Counted from the first letter of the stretch, positions 46,880-59,069 are shown. The stretch: DNA of 64,000 bases from Endomychus coccineus (GCA_958510875.1 OY294069.1:1550001-1614000); one strand, 5' to 3'. Program-made: numbers and translations. Notes: generated from the letters alone by a model not told the origin.

Positions 46880-47551
46880 ATATCTCTCAAGAATTAAACA
46901 GAATCATAGATATTGCCAAAAATAACGGTTATAATGTCAAGATAATTAATAAAATACTCCAATAAACTCAATAAAAAAGCCTTAAACATAATTTATCCGC
47001 AAATTAATAATAATACAAAATCAAATTTCACATGTCTAACATATTTAGGTAAACATTCACTAAACATATCTCAATTCCTTAAAAAACAGAATAAAAACGT
47101 CGCCTTTAAAACAAAAAATAACCTATGCTCGTATATTAATAACTCGAAATCTAAAAAAGATAACTTAAAGAAATCTGGAGTTCACAGACTGAGATGTGAT
47201 GACTGTAGTGCTTTGTACATAGGACAAACTGGACGCAGTTTCAGGGTAAGGTTCAATAAACATTTGAGAAGTTTCAGGCTCAAAAAAGAAGACTCTAATT
47301 ACGCAAATCACCTGTTAGAACATAACCACAATTTCACCCTTAATCCTGATATTCTACATATTCAGGAAAAAGGACATAAACTTAATATATTAGAATCCAT
47401 AGAAATATTGAAATACTCAAAAAACAATAATAATGTAATATTAAATGATCAAATCAACACATATAATTCACCGCTTGTTAACAATTTTGTAAACACACTC
47501 CCACCATTATCCACCTCCATCCCTCAATTTGTACCACATTCTGATCCCTGA
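46880..47551 (+). pseudogene. Penelope-like GIY-YIG endonuclease fragment
   Basis: With a few early breaks the plus strand reads AKNNGYNVKIINKIL, then from about 46970 a continuous NFTCLTYLGKHS...NVAFKTKNNLCSYI, SGVHRLRCDDCSALYIGQTG and RSFRVRFNKHLRSF, ending with a stop at 47549-47551. The VHRLxCxxCxxLYIGQTGR core with its Arg and His is the GIY-YIG endonuclease that Penelope-like elements use to nick targets (Tyr of GIY is His here, GVH). The reverse transcriptase is missing upstream, so this is a 5'-truncated copy of the same kind of element as 19.4-21.3 kb. The 3' untranslated region follows to about 47640. Confidence 0.85.
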
Positions 47552-47600
47552 TATTTAAGGACATACTTTCAGATTTAGCTTTGGTTGATAACTCCTCGCT

Positions 47601-47626
47601 TTGATAATGCCACAGTGTGGTGAAAC
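47601..47626 (+). ncRNA. Hammerhead-like motif in Penelope-like 3' region
   Basis: TTGATAA, then the stem loop TGCCAC-AGT-GTGG, then GAAAC. The order fits a hammerhead core (CUGANGA, stem II, GAAA) with two changes in the first box. It lies 50 bp after the endonuclease stop codon, where such motifs are known in Penelope-like elements. Probably inactive. Confidence 0.35.
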
Positions 47627-47639
47627 AATTTGTCAGCAT

Positions 47640-48320
47640 TTTTAAATTAAATGTTAAAAGTTTTGTGTAAAATTTGAGTTTTATTCTCCAACTTCCGAAA
47701 TATCTCTCAAGCGACAATTAATAGTTTTGTGTAGTTTAAGGTTGTGTGGTATCTGCTATCAATACTAAAGGCGAAAATTTGTATAAAACTGGTGTATCGA
47801 GATGTGACTTGTTTTGTTTTTGTAAGTAAGTCCAATTATCTATCCACATTAAAGAAGAATCAAAGAGTATTTTGACTTTGCTAAGGAAGATGAATTGGAA
47901 AATAATGACTAGATGCCATTACTAGAAGACACCTTCACAATTTTCTGGAGCAGCCATGCAGTCTTCATTACATACAGGACATAATCTAATTTATAAAAAT
48001 GAATTATTTAAAATCTCTACTACTCCTTCACTCGGGTTTCAGCTTTATTACACCATCTTCAGGTGGTACGAAGTGATATCAACATAGCAGTGATTGATTT
48101 AATAATAAAGATAAAATTTCATACGACATATGATTAGTATTATCATAATGACTTCCATCCTAACAAAAATACCCGCTCTAATTTGGCTTCTGAACGTTAG
48201 ATGTCTTTCAAGTTATTAAATTGTGGTGGCATTTTGTTGAACGATTGAATACCCAATTGTAATGTGTAGAAACAAGTCAACATTCAATGCTATGTCATCA
48301 TTTTAGGTTATTTGATTGGC
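47640..48320. other. No recognised gene
   Basis: Nothing recognised; no supported open frame. Confidence 0.35.
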
Positions 48321-48324
48321 CAAG

Positions 48325-48370
48325 CATGTGATCTAGCCCCTAGTGGTTGGAATTTATAGCCCTTATAACA
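48325..48370 (+). repeat. Direct repeat flanking gypsy remnant, left copy
   Basis: About 45 bp (ATGTGATCTAGCCCCTAGTG onward to TTTATAGCCCTTATA) that recurs in the same orientation at 50891-50937 with two or three changes. The pair brackets the gypsy integrase remnant and could be remains of its LTRs. Confidence 0.8.
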
Positions 48371-48423
48371 GGTTCCTACTTCAATACTTATCGTGGGAGG
48401 AACATATTGGAAGATGATTCCAA

Positions 48424-48628
48424 TTCAACTCCAACCATTCTGGTGTTCTGAAGAATATATTCTCATATACGCAGCTAAGTGTTTATGTGAGTTTTCGACA
48501 GTACCTAAAGTTTGATGGTGATATGCCGTAGAATTTAATTTTTCTGTTTTCAATAGTTTGCAAATATACTTAAAAACAGCTGACATAAATTCTGTACCAC
48601 GGCCACTAGTTATTGCTTGTAAAAAATC
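48424..48628 (-). pseudogene. gypsy integrase core, second half
   Basis: The minus strand reads QAITSGRGTEFMSAVFKYIC, then LNSTAYHHQTLGTVENSHKH and LAAYMRIYSSEHQNGWS. This is the second part of a Ty3/gypsy-type integrase core: the box that normally reads T/SDRGTEF, then the YHHQT...G..EN.H block with the catalytic Glu. The catalytic Asp is replaced by Gly (TSGRG). Upstream continuation is at 50842-50701; a LINE inserted between them. The element is an old, inert fragment. Confidence 0.8.
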
Positions 48629-50511
48629 AGGAGTTAGACTCTTTAAAAAATTCCCTAGATCTATTAAATATAATCTCAAAATTTGATCCAAATTATAATG
48701 TACTATATAAAAAGCTAAAACAAAATTATGACTCATTAATAATAACTCAAAGACAAAAACTCTTGAAAAAGCAAATACTAAACTCAAGTAATAAATCAAA
48801 AACCACCTGGAATATTGTAAATAATGTATGTAATAAAAATAAGAAAAATAATGATATAAAAATTACGGGCGATCTAAATAAAGTTGTAAACGATTTTAAT
48901 GATTTCTTTATAAATTCTGGAAAAAGGTTATACAATGATAAAAATAATCAAGAACCTTATGTTTGTCCCATTGAACCTCTGTCGAATAGTCTTTATCTTT
49001 ATCCAGTCACAGAAGATGAGATAATAAAGAGTTGTAATCAGCTGCAAAATAAGTTTAGTTTTGGTGTTGACGGCATTCCCTTAACTATTCTTAAATTCTC
49101 ATTAAGAAAAATACAAAAAATATTATGTCATATTATAAATTGTATATTTGAAAATGGTATATTTCCCGACGCTTTAAAGGTAGCAATAGTAAAGCCTTTG
49201 TATAAAAAAGGAGACTGCGAGGACTTGGGTAGCTATCGGCCTATTAGCCTACTTTCTTCGTTTGCCAAACTGGTAGAAAAAATTTTGAGTCACAGATTAG
49301 TAGGTTTTTTTACAAAATTCAAAATTTTTAACAAAAGTCAACATGGCTTTCTTAGGGGCCGAAGTACAATGACAGCTGTTTTCGAATTTACTAGATTTGT
49401 GTTAAAGGCTTTGGATAATCAAGAGATACCTTGTGGAATTTTCTTAGACTTATCCAAAGCCTTTGACTGTATAGATCACACAATTTTAATCAAAAAACTG
49501 AAAAATTACGGTATACGAGGGAAACAGTTGTCAATTATAGTCAGCTACTTAAAAGATAGAAACCAAGTTGTAGAAATGAACTCAGACCAGAACCAATACA
49601 TATCAAAAACAAAATATATTGAAATGGGAGTGCCACAGGGCTCTATATTAGGGCCTCTTCTCTTTCTAATATTTATCAATGATTTGCATATAATAATATC
49701 GGAAAGTGGTCATACTTCGATAAACTATGCGGACGACGAGAATGTTGCCATTAAAAGTAACAATATTGAGAATTTGAATCAGGAGTTGATCCTAGTGCTG
49801 ACAGAGATTGAAAATTGGTGTCAAGTCAATAAACTTGTAATTAACAAGTCAAAAACAAAGTGTGTGATTTTTCAAACTAATAAGTCGAATATTGAAATTC
49901 CAAAAACTCTTACTTTGAATAACCAAATTATTGACGTAGATAATAGTACTAAATTTTTGGGACTTATTATAGACAAAAATTTGAATTGGTATGAACAAAT
50001 AACATCTCTTTCAAACAGACTTAAATCTAAACTATACGTATTAAGAACTTTAAAAAAATCGGTGGGCAAGGAATCTCTAATGGTTGTCTATTACGCCTTT
50101 TTTCAGTCTCTGATAACTTATGGGATTACTTTCTGGGGCAACAGCTCTCAATCTAAACAGATTTTGATTCTACAAAAAATGGCAATACGCATAATTTATG
50201 GCCTGAGGCATCGACACTCCTGTAGAGGTACTTTTCGCAAATTCAATATTTTAACTGTTCCGGCACTTTATATCTCGGAAAGTCTTATGTTCAACGGACA
50301 AATATATGAAACTCGTAAGATTTTATATCTTTACCCAGAGGTTGACTTAACATTATATCAAAAAAATATGGAATACATGAGCCTTAAGCTTTTCAACAAA
50401 CTTCCAAAAGAGATTAAAGAGATTAAGGAATTAAAAAAATTCAAAGCAGCTGTTACTAAATTGCTAATAACTTTACAACCTTATACAGTTGCAGATTTTT
50501 TAGAACAATAA
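48629..50511 (+). CDS. LINE reverse transcriptase (partial, open frame)
   Basis: About 626 codons stay open to the stop at 50509-50511; the first few codons of the open frame before 48629 are antisense gypsy sequence, so there is no native start. Order of domains: linker (LLKKQILNSSNKSKTTWNIV), fingers (SFGVDGIPLTILK, KPLYKKGDCEDLGSYRPISL), palm (FLDLSKAFDCIDHTILIKKL, MGVPQGSILGPLLFLIFIND, YADDE at 49726-49740), KSKTKCVIFQT, thumb (KFLGLIIDKNLNWYEQI) and the C-terminal YLYPEVDL...LKLFNKLPKEIKEI region. All three catalytic Asp are present. After YADD comes Glu where Thr or Ser is usual. No RNase H domain is seen. It belongs to a Jockey/CR1-like group. Lacking a 5' end and endonuclease it cannot move alone. 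Confidence 0.85.
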
Positions 50512-50701
50512 GTCTGTGCTAACATTTTACGGTGATAGTGTTTCTATATTATTTATTATTTGTTTATATATGTATATATATGTAGTGAAGTGTATATACA
50601 TATAGTTACTACGACGTTTTTTAATATTGTATTGTTCATGTTTATTTTTTAAATGTAGACAAACCATGTTGAAATAAAGATTATTATTATTATTATTATT
50701 A
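48629..50701 (+). mobile_element. 5'-truncated LINE with (ATT)n tail
   Basis: A LINE copy of about 2.07 kb inserted into a gypsy integrase remnant (48424-48628 and 50701-50842, minus). It starts within the coding region, so the endonuclease is lost, and ends in (ATT)7 at about 50680-50701. Integrase reading on both sides joins across the insertion with no clear target duplication, perhaps 2 bp at most. It is the best-preserved LINE in the window. Confidence 0.85.
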
Positions 50702-50842
50702 TATCGCATAATAAAATTAGTAACAAAAGCGTTTGCAACTGTTACTGATTTTTCTTTATTCATTCATGGATAACATTCAATAAATTTACTTGGCTCACAT
50801 TGTGCTGTAAGAATATATTTGTTATCCTCTTTATCTAGCTCT
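50701..50842 (-). pseudogene. gypsy integrase core, first half
   Basis: The minus strand reads DKEDNKYILTAQCEPSKFIE, CYP, a stop, MNKEKSVTVANAFVTNFIMR and Y, then meets the LINE. This is the gypsy integrase region between the first and second catalytic Asp. It continues into the 48628-48424 piece once the LINE is set aside. One in-frame stop. Confidence 0.7.
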
Positions 50843-50890
50843 GATGGCCCAACCAATTATTTTTGCTGTTGTGGGGATCTTCCTGGCAGG

Positions 50891-50937
50891 ATCGCCATGT
50901 GATCTAGCCCCTAGTGGCTGGAGTTTATAGCCCTTAT
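50891..50937 (+). repeat. Direct repeat flanking gypsy remnant, right copy
   Basis: Partner of 48325-48370. Read on the minus strand it begins TATAAGGGCTATAAA, which looks TATA-like. Confidence 0.8.
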
Positions 50938-50939
50938 AT

Positions 50940-53900
50940 TAGATTCACATTGGTAGAATTAATATGTTAAAGAAGTGAACTGCTGATCTAAACTATCTAT
51001 AGTTCATTCAGTTCAGTTGAGAGCTCAAAGCACTTCAATTACAACATCCATTGATTATTATACATACCTATGATCTATTTAATATGCTTATTCTATGCTA
51101 CTCATACTACAGTATCCTATCTTTGGTACATAACTATGACAAAACATGTTCAAATATGATTACTAGAAACTGTAATATATATCAAAACAATCCTGCAAAG
51201 ATATATATTAAGAAGATATGCGTTGCCTTTTATACATCTCAGCTCATAGTAGAGTCGGCTGTGACTCGTTCCACAATAACTAGTACCAAGACAAATAGAC
51301 AAAAAGGGAATCGGGTTATCCAGGGTGAGTAAAGAGATGTTTTTGCCACAGCGTATTTCGCGAATCAAGGATCATCAAATATTTTTGAACGTATTAATAA
51401 CATGCTTCATAAAAATGAAACTGAAAACATTAAATAATAAATTTTCTACAAATGACATTATCACATTTGTTCAATGAAATGCGATTCGCTTATTAAATAC
51501 TTCGAGTCAAACATGAGCTATTCTTGTGTAATTCAGGGTCCGTCTTGGGTTGTAGTTTTAATGTCCAATCAATCAATAAGAGACGCAGCAAATGGTCATC
51601 GGCCTTGGAAGCGCGTAAGCAATAAATTTACACAAATTAATATGACAATGGCAACGATCTAAGCTAGAGTAAGTGAGATAAAAGAAAAAATGAATGGGGT
51701 AACTGGACGATTACTAAAACAGGCCACATGTTTAGTAATATATAACACACCCTACGTCAATTTATTGTCGTTAGAATTAAACAAATCGCTTATTTACACA
51801 GGCAAACATAACGAATCCGACATTAACTCTACTCTAATAGATAGGGCCACCTAAAGAGGAAGGAATATGAAGAGGAGGGTGTTGTACAGATAGAGATTAG
51901 CGGTATCATGTGATACGGATGTTACTTATTAAATGCTGATCTCCGGGTCTAATCGCCATAATTCGAGGGGTAGTATCCCTCGTTCACTTTATAATCCCCG
52001 CAGGGACCCTACAAGATGATACTATTTGTTTTGTTCGGTTTGTTCAACTCTATCGGACAACCTTCGTATGAAAGGAATATATTATTGAAGTTATTACAAG
52101 GTTTAGTGGCCTAGAAGACAGTATTAAATCATCAAGACACTTGATCACTAGTTTTCGAACGTGTAGATCATAAATCTATGTTTAAAATTGTTGTATCTTC
52201 TAACGTTTTTAGGGAATGTTTACGTTTGAAGTTAAAACCTGTAGCTTTTGATATTTTCTGCACTACGACGGGGAAATAATAGTAACTAGTATATATACTG
52301 CATGTAATTATTTAAAATATAAAAATAAGGTACCTACTAACTGCTTCCACTGTTCATAGTGAATTGTATATATAATTAAAACAGTAGGATTCCGAAATCA
52401 CCGACCGAAATACTACTGGCAATGCGTTTACCTATAAAGGGGGTCTGGCCAATAGCCCTACTCTCTAACAAAATATATTCTACAATAACAACAAAAATAA
52501 AAATGAATTCAGATTATTGCACAATCACATTAATATAAAAATATCTCTCCACAGTTTTAAACTCCACTTCACTGATTCACTTCACAGCTTTAGACATCAT
52601 TTCACTGCTTCACAAACTTCGGTGCTTTACACTTCACTTCACTGCTTTGTTAGAAGACAATTGGCAAATGTTCTACTTTAAGTAGATATATTTCTAAATC
52701 GTGGAAAATGTTGAACATCAACTTTTCGAGTAGCTGTTGCAGGACTGTTTACCAGTCCGCCTAGAGTGATAGCGGGCGTTATCTAACACTATGACGCTAT
52801 TGTCTTCTTAACTATGGTATTTTAAACCATCTTTCCAAGGAAACTCCGTCCATTTCTTCAGTGACAATCCCCAATTTTCTGTGGCTCAAATACCGTCGGT
52901 GCATCAGGAACAAATTCATCACTTCTTCTGCTATGAGCATATTCCGTTTATCCAATGGATTTTTTAATTCTGTTGAAATACCATCGAAAAATGCTTCTTG
53001 GAAGTATTCAAATTTAATATTTTCCATTGTTCCAAGTTTAATCATTTTTAGTTCCTCTCGTTCTCTTTTGTATCCCTATCTCTCTTTGGTATTAAAAAAG
53101 AACTCATTCGGAAGTTGATCTTACCATTAATGCTATTGTCTACTCTATAACATTTAGACATTAGCGATTTTAAGACTACTATTTCATTAACTTGCAACAT
53201 TGATGTCAATGGTCAGGTGAATAGCTCATATTTTATGTTGATTACATTCATTGAAAGTTTGTTAGCAACATGAAGTTGTTGAAGTTCCTTCGAAATACGA
53301 ACAAGGCCTACTTGTAAGTGGAACAAAGCAATACCACTTCAAAATTAGCAATAAATATCTGCGTCGTGTGTGGTACAATTCATTTCAACTGTGGGTTATA
53401 TTCGCTAATAATTTATTAAAGCCGTTTTATTCGCTATTAGTAGGCGTTGCTTTGGTTGACTGTTCAGCATGACACAAGCAACTGATTGTTCTCTCTAAAT
53501 AGCGACCTGTCTATAAATCATGACAATAAAATTGAGACACCCATAGAATAATCACCTTAACTGCTGAGGTAGCATTGAACGTAACGTTTATTTTATTTAT
53601 AATATCGAAGAATGTTGCTTATTAAAGCAGTTGTTTGTACTTCGATGTATTCATAGCATTCCACTTCTGTGAATTATGGGAAAACGTGTAAAAAAGGTTC
53701 ATACAGGTAGCAAGTTATAGTGAGAAAATAAACCGTACCGTACCCAGAACATACTATTAAAGGAATTTGATACGTTTACAACTATGGCAAACAATCTCAA
53801 TTTCCAGCGCTGTAAGTAAGTCGCGAAGATAAGGAAGAGATCAAACAATTCGATAATATCAAATCTACCCTGGAATAACATAGCATGTAATGTAGGTTGA

Positions 53901-54239
53901 ACCATAACCATCTCTACTATAGGCCATCACCTTGGTCACGTGTCGTTTGTGTCACATGATTCAGTCAGTGAAGAATTCCTTGTTAGTCGAATATATATAT
54001 ACTAATTACAGAAAAAATGAAGACCTAATAGAATTCATTTGGGTTGGAAACAGTTAACAAAAGTATAGTTAAAGAGATTTTAGTTAATAGATAGTGTTAG
54101 ATGCGAAGTTGATTCTATGAGATAGGTACAAAAGGAAAGAAGAGCATTGCTTGTAATTATATCATAATTAACACGTCTATACGTGTGATCTCTAAAGTAA
54201 TGGGTAATGGACAAAGCAATCAAAATCGATTTCATCGAA
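50940..54239. other. No recognised gene, 3.3 kb
   Basis: 52500-52650 is rich in CTTCACTTCACTG-like words. A minus-strand frame at 53045-52812 (KLGTMENIKFEYFQEAFFDG, LIAEEVMNLFLMHRRYL) has coding-like composition, but I recognise no family; it may be a retroelement scrap. Nothing else is supported. Confidence 0.3.
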
Positions 54240-54540
54240 TACCCAGTGAGCTTCAAAATCGTGAATGACCGATATGGCTTTGGTAAGCAGAGATTAAAAG
54301 GAGACCTGCTTGCCAATGTAACACATATATGAGAGACATCTATTGAAAAATATGCCATATCTCTAGCTGTGTAGTATTGGATATCTCTGAAGCATCCGAC
54401 ACCAAAACCTTGAGAAACTTCCGGCATTTCATTTGCCGCCTCAACTTTGTCGTTTACCAGCGAGTTTCCTCTCACATAGATCAGTCCATGTGGTGGTTGA
54501 CGGAGTCACTCCCATGCTATTAACGCTGAGGTTTTACAGG
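54240..54540 (+). pseudogene. LINE family A palm fragment (front part)
   Basis: The plus strand reads LDISEASDTKTLR near 54380, then from about 54415 KLPAFHLPPQLCRLPASFLS and HRSVHVVVDGVTP. This is the family A stretch from the first palm Asp (DIS.A.D) through the VVVDGVTS box. It stops at about 54540, where an inverted family A piece begins, and picks up at about 55020 (NAGVPQGSVLSPTLF). Frames on the minus strand here are shadows. Confidence 0.6.
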
Positions 54541-55012
54541 CATTTGTCGAAAACGTGGCTTGCAGATCCAGAGAAACTACTGAGCTGTAAGTAGTTCTTG
54601 ACACGGAATAGGAAACCAAGTTTATGCGAATAAGTTTTCGCAATGGACTTCACATGATCATCCCATGAGACGGTGTTGTTGATGGTGATCCCTAGCGTGA
54701 ATATGAAAGGCTTCATCGGAATAGCTGTAGCATCATATTAGGAATTGTGAGATCCGATTTCCTGAAATACAAACTTGAGTTTAGGTTGCATTAAACTCTC
54801 TACTAGAGTACCCATTCCAGAATTCTTGCCTAATTTTCGACTGGCCACCTCTTGCAACTCAGATTTTATCACATGATATAGGCTCTAGAGGAGGAAGTTG
54901 CATGAATGTACCATTATTCACAAGGCTATGGACAGAGCGAATTGAAAAAATAAAAATATATTTGTTCCAGTGAGGTAAGGGGGTAAAAGTAACCACCAAC
55001 CCTCATAGCGTT
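54541..55012 (-). pseudogene. LINE family A thumb piece, inverted insert
   Basis: The minus-strand ORF 54716-54534 reads FIFTLGITINNTVSWDDHVK, SIAKTYSHKLGFLFRVKNYL, the thumb of family A and close to the 36.25-36.50 kb copy. Above it, 54730-54930 has more family A wording (CATGATATAGGCTCTAGAGG near 54872). It interrupts the plus-strand family A copy at 54240-55390, so it is either an insertion or a local inversion. Confidence 0.65.
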
Positions 55013-55390
55013 CTACTGGTGAAGTTTCCTTCCAGATACAATGACTTTCAACGCTGGTGTTCCACAGGGATCTGTCTTGTCACCAACTTTATTTCTGCTT
55101 CATATCAACGATCTGTTGGAAGTGATCTCCTGTCCCATCCACAGTTCTGCAAATGAAGGTACACTCCGAAGCGCTCTCTCATCTAGAGCCCCTAGTTTAA
55201 CGCAACCAAAACTCAAGCTTGTATTTTCTCCAGTGAAGCGGATCCCCAATCCCTAATATGTAGATGCCAGATACAAATATTGCTGTGGAGTCCGCATATC
55301 AATGCTCGGTATCACCACGAGGGGCACTCCTTCATGGGTCGATGATGTGAGGCCCATTGCAAAACTGCTTCACAAAAACCTGGTTTTATA
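55013..55390 (+). pseudogene. LINE family A palm-thumb fragment (rear part)
   Basis: The plus-strand ORF 55041-55256 reads FNAGVPQGSVLSPTLFLLHI, NDLLEVISCPIHSSANEG, where the family has YADD after HSFADD; here SANEG, so the catalytic pair is gone. Then LTQPKLKLVFSP, and from 55302 LGITTRGTPSWVDDVRPIAK, the thumb. It is the continuation of 54240-54540. A truncated Penelope-like scrap in the opposite orientation follows at once. Confidence 0.75.
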
Positions 55391-55397
55391 TTCCATT

Positions 55398-55690
55398 ATT
55401 ATTATTGCGGATAATAATGTAAACAATGGGTTACCCTCAGTTGGAAATAAATCAGAATTTAATAAATCCTTTCCGTTTATACATTTCCATCCCTTCTAAA
55501 TTACCTAGATATTTGTCTGTACTGTGTTTTAAAAGTGTTAAACTTTCTTGAGACATGGTGTAACCTGTATTCAAAATATGTTCGGCTACTGCTGATTTTT
55601 CACCATTATTTTTCTTTATATGGGCAAAATGTTCCTTATAACGACCTGCTTGCTTAGTGATTACTTTCACTATTAGTACAGTCATCTTAT
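55398..55690 (-). pseudogene. Penelope-like endonuclease C-terminal scrap
   Basis: The minus strand reads AGRYKEHFAHIKKNNGEKSA, VAEHILNTGYTMSQESLTLL and KYLGNLEGMEMYKRKGFIKF. This is the part of the GIY-YIG domain after the catalytic Arg: the R..EH......S..A.H......H block and the E.M.I-like end. The YIG core is missing upstream, where A-rich DNA begins. The 3' edge (GTTTACATTATTATCC in sense orientation) matches the fragment at 62650-62830. Confidence 0.7.
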
Positions 55691-55699
55691 GAATTTTTT

Positions 55700-58600
55700 T
55701 GAGATTTGGAACTTTTTTTCCGAACCCTAAAAAATATAAGAATTGATCTGTCACACGCCATAATCAAAAAAAAAAAAAGTTTTCCATTTTCCAAATGTAC
55801 GTTTTCAATGACTTTTAACGACAAAATGAACTGAAAAATCGTTATTAGAGCTCTATAAAACCTAAAAATCGACATATCATACACTAAGATTTAAAAAAAC
55901 AAAAATTTTCCTAACCCGGAAAATTGGGGCAAATATTGGAAAATTCTTAATTATAATCATTTACAGTAACGATATATATATACCCCAATCTAAAATTATT
56001 ATACCATATTTACCAGTCAAATGAAATGTTTTCTCATATATAGTTCTTATTAGAAAATATTTTGTTTTCCCATCGAATGCTTGGAAAATTCGAAGAAAAT
56101 TAAATTTACAATAGTCAATTCTTATGTAACATTTAATGCTGAACAACTTTTGTAAGAAACTTTTCCTTCTAAAATGCTTATTTTCGAAGATATAAGTGTT
56201 TTTTCCCGGAAAAACACGGAAAATTGTATATATTGTTGAGAAAACTCTTATTGATTTTTATTAGCCCCACGTTGTGGTGATAATTATTATCTAAACTCTT
56301 TCGATTTTTTATTTTTGAATGATAATTATTTTATTATTATGTTTTATTTTTTTTTTAATGAATAATTAATTTTACTTTTAATTCTACCGGCTAGCTTTCT
56401 CTTATTTTGATTTATTTTGATTTTTATTTATTTTGATAATAATGAACTTTCTATTATTATCTTTTATATGGAATTATATATATGGAATTAAACACAATGT
56501 TCTTTGAATGTTAAAAAATTTCTATATTTAAATCTCTCTATGGCTCTTATTATCTCGTGTTTCAAATTTACAATTTAATTTTATGTTCTGATATGCTCTA
56601 ACCTCAAAACTATTTAATGTTAATATTTGTTTACACAGTTATAAATAACAATCTTTCTTTCAGATGATTTACAAATTAACAATACAATGAAGAAATAATA
56701 AATAAACTTACTTTTTAGTTTATATCCAATTATGTGATTAAAATGTGGGCAATGTTCAATTGATTTAATCTTCTTGTTGATTTGTTTATTCACTTTACAA
56801 AACACAATTTCTCTGCTATACACAATAAACACAGGTTAACTATTTGGTTACTTCTTTTGAAATCAGGAACTGTTGAAAATTGTTCACTTAGTTTTATTCT
56901 TTTTTAAAGATATAAAACTCTTCAATGATGTATTGGAACTTTATCGAAGGCTGGCTATTGTTCGATGCTACTTATGAATTATAGGTTATTATTATAACCT
57001 TTAAACTTTGTTCGGAGACTTGGAACACTACTTGACTCGTAGAAATTATTTACTAACCTCGGTTACTTTTAACTTTTCGAAGCTATTGGAACACTTGGGT
57101 TCACCGATGTTAGCCAATAAACTAAGGTTATGGAAATTGTATGAGTTGCAGGAGTACCTTGACTCTTCAGATGTATTGGCTAACTGACTTGGCTTCCTTC
57201 CTGTTTCCCTTTATAGAATCCTCAAAGGCAAGCCAATTGATGTCATAATTGACCAATGAAATGTTTTCTTTGATTATCAAGTATGCTTTGGTGATTGTTA
57301 AAAACTGACATAACTTTTAATTGTTAACCTATTTGACGTTTCTTGAATGTCTCGACCAATCAGAATAGAGTATTCTAAAACTTTTTAATTATTGAAGATT
57401 TTCAAATTATTTGAAGTGATTATGCTTTCTGCTATCTGAATTAATATTGCCTACATTTTTCCACACATTTTGGTATAAGATAACCTATGATTATGTTCAT
57501 ATTAACATGGTTATTCCAATATTTATGGTAATTTTGACAGTTGTCATTCTTAAAAACTAATACATAATATAATATATCAATAACATTTCTTTAACATTAG
57601 ATAACTCAAATTTACTAATCCTAACTTATATCTATAACATTTTTCAATAGTTTGTGCTATCTTATGACAGTTTTGTAATCATTTCAATTATGATTTCTGC
57701 TTTCGTAACACTGTACGTTTATTCACTTTCACTGTTTTCTTGTCTTTACACTTCTTATTCTATTTGCATTTTTGTTTATTTTGTTCTACATTGTTTATTA
57801 CATTATACTAACTATTACTTAACTTTTAATATTGTTTTTAATTCTATATGATATATTTTAATTAATCTTTTCTGATTTTTAATGTTCGATAAGTTTCTAA
57901 TTTTTATCATTTTATGTTGTTTATGAAATGAAATCATAACAATATATATAAATTAAGGCATTTTCCTTCATTGGAGGTTTTCAGCCACTACTTTTTTCGT
58001 AATCTATGGAAAATTTCCTAACTTTCTGTATTTTCAAACCTTAAGTCGGAAATAAAAGTACGACCAATCCATAAAATGACTGTACTATATGCATATAACC
58101 TCCAAACTTTCAAAAGTATTATAATGCTCCTCTCCCAACATTCCACAGAAGACTTACACGATGTTCAGCGAACATTATTGTACTCTCTTGTAGTTAGAAT
58201 AAATGTTAAAAAAGTCACTATCGCTGTACAATGAATTTCAATCACAGAATGTTATTAATATCTTCGAAATAGTTCGTTCCTATTTATCTTGAATACCTAC
58301 GCATTATCATTTGAAACTAGGATAGTTTTATTTAAAGATCCTCTAAGCTATTACCCGTTTCACACCCTCACCCGCGAAAATATGAATATTTATGTATCTT
58401 AATTTATAGACCGGTCATAATAAAAACTCCCTTTTCTAGCCATTACCTTTTTTGTTGAAGGCCTGTCGGATATGGTGCATTATTCTAATGCGGTAATATA
58501 ACGATGGAATAGCCATTCTGTAGGAGAACGTATGAAGAAACATGGAATGAAGCAGAACCAATCAAAAACAATGATAATAATGGTTTGTTAGAGTTTTTGG

Positions 58601-59060
58601 TGTTTATAGACAGAAGGCATATACATGTGCTAATGTAAAATATTAAGTGTGTTATTGGCATCTGCGTAAGCGAAGTGAGTAGCGTTTATGACCTGTAAGT
58701 CATCGAGGATTCTTAAGAATGGAATTGCAATGGGTTTTTGTCGAACGGTATACCTTAAACGTCATTAATGATCTACGGCGCAGTAATATTTTAATTTTAC
58801 GGCAGCGGTCTGTTATACTGCTAATTTGTTTTAAAAAATAATGGCCACTTCGCCACCGAACAACCAAGTTGTCGATGACTCACAAAAACACTTTCAGGAA
58901 TTTAGCTTTCTGCATTGGCAATAACCGGGCGTTTTAATATGTGAAAAACCTTACGCGCTTTGAATGTCTGTAATATTCGCTCGTTGACAGTGGCGTCGTT
59001 GGTGGGTTCAACCATTTCTTTGTTCTAAATTGTTCTTTTTACTCGTCGTTTGTTTGTAAA
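55700..59060. other. No recognised gene, 3.4 kb
   Basis: Very AT-rich, with many poly-A and poly-T runs. 56900-57450 has a different texture (repeated TTGGAACACTT-like words, AAGGCAAGCCAATTGATG) that could be an LTR or the end of a repeat, but no partner copy is visible in the window. The hydrophobic ORF at 57654-57851 reads as chance in T-rich DNA. Confidence 0.3.
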
Positions 59061-59069
59061 AGTCATACG

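Noticed and set aside
48425..48799. One continuous 124-codon minus-strand frame
   Set aside because: Only the part below 48629 is integrase; the rest is antisense of the inserted LINE.
54080..54475. 131-codon minus-strand frame
   Set aside because: Family A reverse transcriptase is read on the plus strand here; the minus frame matches nothing.
57654..57851. Small membrane protein
   Set aside because: Hydrophobic residues follow from T-rich DNA; no start context or family.
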